From positions 14,727,054-14,791,053 of the forward strand of contig NC_133101.1 in the NCBI RefSeq assembly GCF_022965805.1: a stretch of DNA of 64,000 nucleotides, read 5' to 3'. Position 1 is the first letter of the stretch, and the number at the start of each line of letters is the position of its first letter. The notes below the pieces were generated by a model, which ran no database searches, was not told where the DNA came from, and saw nothing but the letters and a program-made list of their open reading frames with translations. Origin of the DNA: Primulina eburnea. Lineage: Eukaryota > Streptophyta > Magnoliopsida > Lamiales > Gesneriaceae. Shown piece by piece: positions 47,643 to 57,254 of the stretch. The position numbers were made by a program, and so were the translations under genes.

Positions 47643-48858
47643 TAAAATAATTTTATTTTTCTACTAAGGCATCGCCTAGTAGAGGAGCAGAGTGAAGAAG
47701 AAAAATTTTATTTTCCTACTAAGGTATCGCCTAGTAGAGGAGCAGAGGAGAAGAAAAATTTTATTTTCCTACTAAGGCATCGCCTAGTAGAGGAGCAGAG
47801 TGAAGAAGAAAAATTTTATTTTCCTGCTAAGGTATCAGCTAGTAGAGGAGTTAGAGGTTGAGGGTGTTGATTTTTATTTGCCTGCTAAGGTATGACCTAG
47901 CAGAGGAATTAGAGTGTGGTAACGTTGATTTCTATTTTCCTGCTAAGGTACTACCTAGCAGAGGAGTTAGAGGTTGAGGGTGTTGATTTTTATTTGCCTG
48001 CTAAGGTATGACCTAGCAGAGGAGTTAGAGTGTGGTAACGTTGATTTCTATTTTCCTGCTAAGGTACTACCTGGCAGAGGAGTTAGAGGGTGGAGGTGAT
48101 GAACTTTATTTTCCTGCTCAGGTGTCACCAAGCAGAGGAGTTAGAGTGTGGTGATGTTGATTTTTATTTTCCTGCGTAGGTGTCACCTAGCAGAGGAGTT
48201 AGAGGGTGGTGAGGTTGAATTTTATTTTCCTGCTAAGGTCCTACCTGGCAGAGGAGTTAGAGGGTGGAGGTGGTGAATTTTTATTTTCCTGCTGAGGTAT
48301 TATCTAGCAGAGGAGTTAGAGGGTGAAGGTGTTGGTTTTTATTTTCCTGCTCAGGTGTCGACTAGCAGAGGAGTTAGAGCGTGGTGATGTTAATTTTTAT
48401 TTTCCTGCTGAGGTATTATCTAGCAGAGGAGTTAGAGGGTGAAGGTGTTGATTTTTATTTTCCTGCTCAGGTGTCGCCTAGCAGAGGAGTTAGAGCGTGG
48501 TGACGTTGATTTTTATTTTCCTGCTGAGGTATTGGCTAGCAGAGGAGTTAGAGGGTGAAGGTGTTGATTTTTATTTTCCTGCTGAGGTATTACCTAGCAG
48601 AGGAGTTAGAGGGTGAAGGTGTTGATTTTTATTTTCCTGCTCAGGTGTCACCTAGCAGAGGAGTTAGAGCGTGGTGACGTTGATTTTTATTTTCCTGCTC
48701 AGGTGTTACCTAGCAGAGGAGTTAGAGGGTGAGGATGTTGATTTTTATTTGTCTGCTAAGGTATCACCTAGCAGAGGAGCTAGGGTGTAGTGACGTGAAA
48801 TTTTATTTTCCTGCTAAGGTGTCACCTAGCAAAGGAGTTAGAGGGTGGGGATTTTATT
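47643..48858. repeat. 58-bp minisatellite, 21 copies, in the 3' part of element D
   Basis: Each unit contains TTTATTTTCCTGCTAAGGT followed by ACCTAGCAGAGGAGTTAGAG, so CTGCTAAGGT and ACCTAGCAG can pair as a hairpin with a 3-4 base loop. The first three units use CTACTAAGG/CCTAGTAG: both sides of the stem changed together. Later units alternate endings (GGTGAAGGTGTTG versus CGTGGTGACGTTG), forming ~116-bp dimers. Confidence 0.9.
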
Positions 48859-49060
48859 TGCCCTAGCGGGTTAATAATATCAGATATAAACTCGGAATAA
48901 ATCATAAATGTGAATGCAAAATACTCAATGTTGCGTAAAAGGAGTTCGTACATGCCGAAAGTGTGCAAAAGGAAATAACCAAATGTAAACGTCGCAAAAT
49001 TCACATAGTTCTACGGAAAGTAAAGCAATGCAGAAAATAGCATAAATAAAGGATTTCGAT

Positions 49061-51211
49061 CTAAGAATCAGGGGGGAGACTCGATATGAAGCCCTCCAGG
49101 TCGATGAAGTCAGTAGGGGCGTCTGGCGGAGGATAGCCCTGAGTCTTGAAGAGGTCGATTGCACCCTCGAAACACACTCTCAAGTAGTGAAAAGCTTTCG
49201 GACCACAGATCTCGACAAATTCTTCGGATTTGAGAAATTCCTCTTTGAATGAGGAGGCTTCTGCAACATGTCGTGCCTTGGCGTCTTTAAGCTCAGCCTA
49301 TGAATTCTTTAATTATTTCTTCAGCTTCTGGATCTCTTTAGCTTGATCCTCTATCAGCCGCTGAGACTCCTGCTTCTGTTTCGAGAGCTCGCCGTACTCG
49401 ATCTGGGACTCCGACAATTGAGCTTGAGACTCCGAAAGCTCATTAGCATGCGTCACTTTCATCTCGTCAATAGTAGTCTGGAGCCGTTCGCGGAGAGGCT
49501 CGCCCTCGCGTGATTCTTGATAGGCGTCAGATCGAGTGGCCTTAACACGCTCAGCCACCTCCCCGACGTACATCATGCCCTGCGTAAGTAGATAAGGGTG
49601 AAAAGACGACAAGAAAATCAAACACATATTAGACATCAATCTAAAGACTAGGAGGAGAAGCATATCTCAGTGACACTGGTGCATGCTCGGCGAAGGAGTG
49701 CAGACAACCCCAGTGAACTCATGAACGCTGCATCTGCCTTGGAGGGAAGCTGGTACATTATCTTCTGAGCCAATTGAGTAGGACCCCGCCCCACGATGGC
49801 CGTATCCGAGGTATATAGAGGATGTACCCCCAGCTCAGGGGGAGGCCCCTCATCTGACTCGGACCCCTCTGGAGAAGAAACCGATACGATAGAAATCTCA
49901 GAAATCTTGCGCTTGCCATGCTGTGGGGCTGACGGGCTAAGATCAGTTGATGTCTTTTGCTTACCAGACGGAGGAGGGGACTTGGCGCGAGGAGGTGGAG
50001 AGGATGCTCGCTTTGGGGCGGAAGAAGAGGAGCCTGCCTTCTTCTTCTTCGCAGCAATAGGGGAGCTAGGGGAGCTGGCAGGCTTCTTTCCAGTAGTAGA
50101 GCAGGAACATGTTTTCTTTTTCTCAGCAGCAGAACAATCTCCCTTTGGGCCCATCGTGACTACTGGGGTAACGGACTTCTGGGAAGCTGATGAGGAACCC
50201 ACGGCCTTTGTCTTGGAAAGTTCACGGAGAAATAGGGCGTTCATGACTCTAGTACCTGCAAGCAGAGACAATGAACCAGATAAGAACGTTTATTAAGTAA
50301 CATAATAAACAAAAGAAAAACAAGAAGTATGAAAAGATGAGAATATCTACCAGCATTCTCCTTCAGCTTAATTTTAGCGGGACTTAACCCGGCATGACAT
50401 AGGAGATCCTCATATAGAAGTTTGGGAATGTTAAAGCATCGATATCCTAGTACACTCATTATCTTCAGGTACTCCTCATCTTTCTTATAACCCTTGGAAA
50501 GATCGGGCTTGGTAAAAGTGGGATACCAATATGTGAAGCAAGTCAATTCTTTGGGTGGCTGGAGAAAGAGGAAGTATTTTTTCCAATCCTTCACGTGACT
50601 GGGGGCTCCATCGAAAAGTTTGTGGCTAGACCGGGAGGTTACATAGAAAGGTCCATCTTTTGATCTAGACAAAACTAAGAAGTAGGAAAAGTGGTGCAAT
50701 TCAAAGGGAGGTCTAGGGCCCTGAATAACACAACGAAACAGCTTATCAAACGGAAGGCATTGGGCATGAGTAAACCTAAGTGCACCTGATAGTACTTGCT
50801 TAATTCTTGAAAGAAATCACACAAGGGGAAACGAAGACCTCCATCAAAATGATTCTGAAAAAAGGTATAATAGCCCTTAAGGGCAAGATAAGGTCGGTCA
50901 TCTGGGCCAGGAATGATTATCTGGTGGGAGGAAGGAATGTGCCACATAGTCCTAATTTTCGACTCACTACCAGGAGGAATGTGGGAGGACAAATGACCGT
51001 ACCATAAGTTATCTGCCTTAGATATGTTCATTCGTTGGGTCACGTGACGAACTTCCTTACCCGGACGACTATGAGTAGTGACTTCCTCCTCATGGGAATC
51101 AGGGATAAACTCAGGATCAGTTATGGAAATCCTACCCTGGCTAGACTCACTAGACCCGCTAGATCTTTCAAAATCACTCGAAGAACCAGAATCGGAATCG
51201 GAAGAAGACAT
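49061..51211 (-). pseudogene. Antisense gene of element D, putative gypsy-type transposase family
   Basis: Three exons on the minus strand: 50351-51211, 49667-50255 and 49061-49579. The start ATG at 51211 opens an acidic serine-rich segment. Next is a region (FPLCDFFQELSKYYQVHLG, NAFRLISCFVVLFR, DGPFYVTSRSSHKLF) resembling Pfam 'putative gypsy type transposon' (PF04195, by memory). Exon 2 is Ser/Pro/Lys-rich, like a nuclear linker. Exon 3 is a coiled coil (ELSESQAQLSESQIEYGEL) ending FISSLPPDS. Lesions: frameshift near 50695, intron-2 donor AT instead of GT at 49666, stops at 49313-49315 and near 49300. Its role in the element is unknown. Confidence 0.7.
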
Positions 51212-51289
51212 AATTATTAAGGGTAATCAAACAGGTAAACGAGAGAACTGACCTGGGTAAGACGTGGAAATAATACTCAAAGCAATAGA

Positions 51290-52030
51290 ATCGCAGGGAT
51301 GGGCGAGCATGCGGAGGACCCGGGCGGGCGTGGGCAGGGCTCGGCGGGGCGAGCGTGTGTATGGGCGGGCTGATGCACGAGGGTGGCGAGGTGATGGGGC
51401 GCGACGGGCGGAGATGCGCACGGGGGAGAGCTCGCGCTTGGGCGAGCAGGCGGATGGACGAGCCGGCGAGCGTGGGCAGGGCTCGGCTGGGGCGAGCTCG
51501 CGCTTGGGCGAGCAAGCGGATGGGCGAGCACTGGCTGGGGTGAGCAGGCGGATGGGCGAGCAGGCTTGGGCGAGCGGGCGTGTATGGGCGAGCCTGCGGA
51601 TGGGCGAGCGCTGGCTGGGGTGAGCTCGCGCTTGGGCGAGCAGGCGGATGGGCGAGCACGGGCTGGGGCGAGCAGGCGGATGGGCGAGCGGACGTGTATG
51701 GGCGAGCCTGCGGATGGGCGAGCGCTGGCTAGGGCGAGCTCGCGCTTGGACGAGCAGGCGGATGGGCGAGCACTGGCTGGGGCAAGCAGGCGGATGGGCG
51801 AGCCTGCGGATGGGCGAGCGTTGGCTGGGGCGAGCTCGCGCTTGGGCGAGCAGGCGGAAGGGCGCGGGGGCGAGCGTGGCAGGGGCGCTCGGCGAGGCGC
51901 TGGCGAGCGTGCGCGCTGAACTGCTGGGAGAGGCGGAGGCTAGGGCGAGCCTGCGCTCTGGACTGTCGGCAGGGCAGTGGCTTGCGCGCGGAGGGCAGGG
52001 GCGCGTCGGGTTGTCGTGCGCGTGAGCTAG
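51290..52030. repeat. GC-rich GGCGAGC array near the 3' LTR of element D
   Basis: Tandem variants of GCAGGCGGATGGGCGAGC and GAGCTCGCGCTTGGGCGAGC, about 15 bp to 60 bp in period, far more GC-rich than anything else in the window. It lies just upstream of the antisense gene (on that gene's strand) and just before the polypurine tract. All six frames stay open over long stretches only because the repeat lacks A/T; no protein is inferred. Confidence 0.85.
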
Positions 52031-52135
52031 CTGGGGCTCGACGTGGGCTTGGGCACGCGTTGGGTTCAGGCGACGCGGTGACCAGGGCACGCGTGAAGGT
52101 GGCAACGAGATGGTTAGGAAACGGGAGAGAGCTAG

Positions 52136-52464
52136 TGATACCCCAGGGATGAGCCCATCAAGATCTGACCCAAACTCCTGGCCCATATCTAAGGCCCACA
52201 GGTGACCCATGTATTCTCCTATAAATACCAGGTTCGAGTGTTCAGTTTATTCATTCACTATATTGTTTTCAGCAGCGTCCTTAGCTGCTACCCTCATATA
52301 TCCTCAGTCACTGACTTGAGCGTCGGAGGGGCTACGCCAGGACACCCTCCTGGCCCCCTTCTAACGATCCTATTTGTGATTTTTAGGCTCAGGGTGATTT
52401 CAAAGCCCACGTCTGAACTAGTGACGCTTGCGTGGATCGGACCCTAGATTTCCCGTGAGTATCA
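52136..52464 (+). repeat. 3' LTR of element D
   Basis: 329 bp, TGATACCCC...GAGTATCA, preceded by the purine tract AGGAAACGGGAGAGAG (about 52116-52131). Confidence 0.93.
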
Positions 52465-52790
52465 CATACCTTTTCATACTACGCAATTTCTCATTCCTTT
52501 CCCTAGAAAAAATAATTTTGAAACATTGAGTTGGCTTTATTTATATATAATATCGCATGAATAATACAAAAAAAAAAAAAAAAGACTAGTGATGAAAATA
52601 AATATATCACGCGTAATGGGTTTCTTTCTCAAAAGATCATGTAGAATAGCTTCACCACATTATGATAATTAAGTATCATCAAACTAACCACTTTTGCAGA
52701 TCAGGTCCTAATAGATCATACCTAGCAGTAATTAATTGAGATAAAAATTGCTAGATGAGACAAGTACAATATTATTAAAATTTAGACACA
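52465..52790. other. Intergenic spacer
   Basis: AT-rich, contains an A-run near 52570. Nothing recognised. Confidence 0.5.
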
Positions 52791-53441
52791 TCACAAACCT
52801 GATAAAGTTTTTTTGTGCCAAGTATGACTTAATTTGTCGCTGTAAATTAAAAAAAAAAGATCACTTTATTAGAATTCATCAAGCAAATAATAATATAAGA
52901 AAGATTACCTACCTACCTTATGAATTCATAAAGAACAGTGCACATTACGGAAATCTGGCAACCGAACACAACCACTGAAACAAGCAAGGAAAGTAACATT
53001 GCGAAAATGTTAGGTCAATGTCCATAAACATTAGGACAAATAAAACGATCTTACTGTTTGTTAAGGTATTTAGTTAATGTGCATCGTTGTCAGTTTGGCA
53101 CCAATCACATATAAAAGGGAAAATGGAACGGAATTTATCTTACCAGCAAGATAAGGAAACTGATAAACCTCATCAACTCTAAAAACACAAGATCAGCCAT
53201 CAAAACAAATGGCAATATAATAACTATTTCAAAAATTAATAAAACAGGCATAAATTACCGTCGTCGATCAGGGGCACGGCCATTATATTTCCTCGCGCCT
53301 TGTCTGTTTCGTGATAGAATCCTACGAGCACAAGTCCTGAAAACAGATGATCAATTAGTTTTTAAAACAGATGAATTAGTTGTTGTTGTTGCTGAGAGGG
53401 AAGAAGACTATGAACAATTCGCACCTAATAATCGGAGACAT
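52791..53441 (-). CDS. Small spliced gene, left copy of the inverted pair (78 aa)
   Basis: Predicted from splice logic. Exons 53425-53441, 53259-53336, 53144-53178, 52917-52974 and 52791-52839, all GT-AG, introns 77-169 bp, frame closed by TGA at 52791-52793. The N-terminus (MSPIIRTCARRILSRNR) is arginine-rich with almost no acidic residues, as in organelle-targeting presequences (inference). A hydrophobic segment follows (LAVVVFGCQISVMCTVLY), probably one membrane span. Not recognised. Exons 1-2 and the upstream region are duplicated in inverted orientation at 56705-56881. The last exon is the least certain part. Transcription would start inside the palindrome and run outward. Confidence 0.4.
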
Positions 53442-54555
53442 TTTTGCGTAATTGATGATTATTCAACGTATGTCTGGCCTTTTAGTTTCTTGCGGAATGG
53501 AGGAGGAGTACTCATCATATTAATATATACTGGTAATCATCATTTGACCAAAAATAATCTTTTTGTGTATCTTTATCTATATATATATTTTATGTTAAAA
53601 TTATATATATATTTTTTAAAAAATCCTTATCTTAGATCATCTCTTTATATCTCAAATTAGTAGGGACAACACGATTATTTATTTATTTATGATTATAAAG
53701 TTAAAAAAAAAACTATCTTGTTATGTTTGTCTATCTATATCTATATTTTATGTAAAAATTATATATTAAAAAATAAAATAATATTAAATGTATAATCAAG
53801 GTATCTTATAACTATATTTATAACAATTATATCGTGAGATTTTGTATCCAATGTATCATTAGATTTGATAAATGAACTTTTTGAATTGAATTTTTATGGT
53901 ACAAGAATAGTTGTATAATTTTCATTATACCTGTAACATTAGTCTAAAAAACATGTTCTCTTACCTTTATCTTTTCATAAATTATATATTTATATCTCAA
54001 TCTGGTCTATATTCAATATAAGAGAAATAATAATCTTTAAAAATTTTTGCAAAGTTTAAAAGTTAAGATGTATTCAATCAATGCTTTTATAAAATTTATA
54101 AGAATTTATTGACATCCAAAATAAACTTTCATGCATGGAGTTTTAAAAAATTATATGACATTCAAACTCAGTTTTAAATACTCTATAAAATTTTATAGGT
54201 ATTCAAATTTTCAATTGACTTTTAATAATTCCATTAAAACATGAAAGAATAAAGTGCACAATGAAATGTTAAAAATTATTGGACGAAATTTTTTAATTAA
54301 TTTCTTTCTCTCTATTCTCCCTCCCACTCCATTCAAATTATGTTTCAACACATCTTTATTCCCCCTTCAAAATAATTTTAAAATAAGTTTATCTAAACAT
54401 TTTAAAACAAAGTTAGCCAAACACTCTCTTAATGACTCCAACACATATATAATAGAATATATTAAACTAAACGAAAACATAAACATATATATTATCTATA
54501 TTATTTTATTAAATTTGAAGGGCTTATTAAATTAACTAACTTTTGTGTCTGTTCT

Positions 54556-54889
54556 TAGGGGTGGGTACAGTACGACATACCGTACCGAACTACGGTATCG
54601 TATATCGTACCGAAAATATCGGTATGAAATTACCGATTTTTCGGTATGAAAAAATTTCATACCGGTACCGTACCGACACCTAAAATTTTGTCGGTATACC
54701 GAAAAGTTTTCGGTATACCGAACTTAAATTTTTAAAAAAAAAAAAATTATTTTCGGTATTTCGGTATATACCGAAATACCGAAAAAAAAATAATTTCGTA
54801 CCGAAATTTTCGGTATCCCGATTTTTCGGTAATTTCGGTATTTCTTTCGGTACGATTTTTCGGTATTTCGGTATTTTTTCCAACCCCTA
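54556..54889. mobile_element. hAT-like MITE, 334 bp, in the left palindrome arm
   Basis: Ends TAGGGGTGGG and CCAACCCCTA, flanked by the 8-bp duplication TCTGTTCT (54548-54555 and 54890-54897). The interior is dominated by CGGTAT/ATACCG motifs that pair with one another. The right arm lacks it, showing insertion after the duplication. Confidence 0.82.
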
Positions 54890-55653
54890 TCTGTTCTTAT
54901 GATAAACAAAATATATATATTTCTCAAATTACGAAAAAATTCTATTTTAATTGATAAAAAAAAACATAAAAACTTATTTTAATAAACATGTATCTTATAC
55001 AGAACTATCATATCTTAATAAATTATATTTTTATCTTTATCTATATTTTTAAATGTTAAAATAATTATATCATCATAAAATAAAATAAAAAATTATTATC
55101 AGAAAACATTTTTAAATTTTAACATGATCAATAAATTTTGAGTTATTTATCAAAAAATATTATTTTTTTACGTAAATCGATAAAAATAAAGTGGGTGAAA
55201 ATCATTTGAAGATAATAAAATAAATTAGAATCCCGGTTTCTACGATAAAATACAATCATTATCATTAATTGTTATAATTTTTGAGAAAATCCGGTTTGTG
55301 ATGCATTGCTATCGCTTGAATTTCCCTACATTATTGGATTTTCTCAAAAATTATAACAATTAATGATAATGATAGTATTTATCGTAGAAACCGGATTCTA
55401 ATTTATTTTATTATCTTCAAATATTGATTTTCACCCACTTTTATCTTTATTATCGTATACGCAAAAAATAATATTTTTGATAAATAACTCAAAATTCATA
55501 GGTTATATTAAAATTTAAGAAATTTTTCTGATAATAATTTTTTATTCTATTTTATGATGATATAATTATTTTAACATTTAAAAATATAGATAAAGATAAA
55601 AATATAATTTATTAAGATATGATAGTTCTGTATAAGATACATGTTTATTAAAA

Positions 55654-55835
55654 CACCAAAACTCTTGTGAGACGGTCTCACGGATCAATTTCGTGAGACG
55701 GGTCTCTTATTTGGGTCATCCATGAAAGAATATTATTTTTTATGCTAAGAGTATTACTTTTTATTGTGAATATCGATAGGGTTGACCCGTCTCACAGATA
55801 AAGATTCGTGAGACCGTCTCACAAGAGACCTACTC
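55654..55835. mobile_element. 182-bp non-autonomous element, copy 1 (right arm)
   Basis: Has subterminal inverted repeats CTCTTGTGAGACGGTCTCACG and its complement. Flanked by ATTAAAA (55647-55653 and 55836-55842). The left arm shows the empty site with a single ATTAAAA. Confidence 0.8.
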
Positions 55836-56704
55836 ATTAAAATAGGTTTTTATGTTTTTTTATCAATTAAAATAGAATGTTTTCGTAATTTGAGAAGGAG
55901 ATATATTTTGTATGTTTTTATAGTTTAATACGCGTGTGTGTGTGTGTGTGTGTGTCGGAGTCATTAAGAGGGTGTTTGTACATTGATGGCTTTCATGGAA
56001 TTATCAAAAGACAATTGAAAATTTGAATACTTATAAAATTTTATAGAATATTTAAAAGCCGAGTTTGAATATGACATAAATTTTTAAAACTCCATGAAAG
56101 TTTATTTTGGATACAAATAGATTCTTATAAAGTTTATAAAAGTATTGATTGAATACATCTTAACTTTTAAACTTCGCAAAAATCTTTAAAGATTATTATT
56201 TCTTTTATATTGAATATAGACAAGATTGAGATATAAATAGATAATTTATGAAAAGATAAATGTGAGATCATGTTTTTTAGACTAATGTTATAGGTATAAT
56301 GAAAATTGAACAACTATTCTTATACTATAAAAATGCAATTCAAAAAGTTATTTATCAAATCTCCTGTTACATTGGATACAAAATCTCACGATATAATTAT
56401 TGTAGATATAATTATAAGATATATTGATTATACATTTATTATTATTTTATTTTTTAATATATAATTTTTACATAAAATATAGATATAGATAATCGTGTTG
56501 TCCCTACTAATTTGAGATATAAAGAGATGATTTAAGATAAAGTTTTTTTTTTAAAAAAAATATAATATTAACATAAAATATAGATATAGATAAATAAAGA
56601 TAGACAAAAAGATTATTTTCGGTCACTTGATAATTACAATTATATATTAATATGGGTACTCCTCCATTCCGCAAGACATACGTTGAATAATCAATTACGC
56701 AAAA

Positions 56705-57254
56705 ATGTCTCCGATTATTAGGTGCGAATTGTTTATAGTCTTCTTCCCTCTTAGCAACAACAACAACAACTAATTCATCATCTGTTTTAAAAACTAATTG
56801 ATCATCTGTTTTCAGGACTTGTGCTCGTAGGATTCTATCACGAAACAGACAAGGCGCGAGGAAATATAATGGCCGTGCCCGGTAATTTATGCCTGTTTTA
56901 TTTATTATGGAAATATTTATTATATTGCCATTTGTTTTGATGGCTGATCTTGTGTTTTTAGAATTTTTTCTGCTGAATTGATAGTATATCGTTCTTTAGA
57001 AGGTAAGCAAAATTTTCATTCCCTTTTGCGATTTTTCCGAGGCTGTCCCATATGACATATCCAATGGCCCATGGGATCTAATTTCAGTATTTGATGATTC
57101 GTTTCAACCTAATTGTTTTCATGTGTTGTTTGCTCTTCTTAAATATGTTTTACCTTTTGCAGCATTGGTTTGTGGTTACGTACTTGTCGGCTTTAGCAAG
57201 TGCATGGGAGATTTTTTTGAGGTTGGTGTCTCTGATTGTCACGGGACGAAATAA
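56705..57254 (+). CDS. Small spliced gene, right copy of the inverted pair (96 aa)
   Basis: Exons 56705-56721, 56816-56881, 56962-57002 and 57088-57254, all GT-AG, introns 80-94 bp, closed by TAA at 57252-57254. It shares exon 1, exon 2 (12 bp shorter, in frame) and the upstream sequence with the left copy. From the first base of exon 3 on it is different: a short linker, then a strongly hydrophobic stretch (VLFALLKYVLPFAALVCGYV) and a short polar end. So the same arginine-rich N-terminus is joined to another membrane-like C-terminus. I do not recognise the protein; transcript evidence would be needed to trust the exon chain. Confidence 0.4.

Larger units (their letters stand above)
41900..52464 (+). 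mobile_element. Tat-lineage Ty3/Gypsy element D
   Basis: 10,565 bp flanked by CATAC on both sides (41895-41899, 52465-52469). LTRs 343 and 329 bp. Contents in order: gag, protease, RT, RNase H, a second archaeal-type RNase H, integrase, a 58-bp minisatellite, an antisense spliced gene, a GC-rich array, polypurine tract and 3' LTR. The second RNase H and the antisense ORF are hallmarks of the Tat/Retand group (family knowledge). Gag-pol has a few stops and frameshifts. Confidence 0.93.
53178..56962. repeat. Long imperfect palindrome (head-to-head duplication)
   Basis: Left arm 53178-55292, right arm 55336-56962, 43-bp spacer. Arms pair from the outer exon-3 acceptors through both start codons to the centre (inner ends AGAAAATCC / GGATTTTCT). 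Arms differ by substitutions, a ~200-bp stretch present only on the left, a 334-bp MITE only on the left, a 182-bp element only on the right and a (GT)n tract on the right near 55933-55956. Confidence 0.9.

Noticed and set aside
47643..48858. Regular repeat array that could suggest CRISPR
   Set aside because: Units are contiguous without unique spacers, divergent, and sit inside a plant retrotransposon.
51227..52210. 327-codon minus-strand frame rich in Ala/Arg/Pro/Ser, and overlapping plus-strand frames
   Set aside because: All follow from the GC-rich tandem array, which lacks stop codons in several frames. No domain or start context supports a protein.
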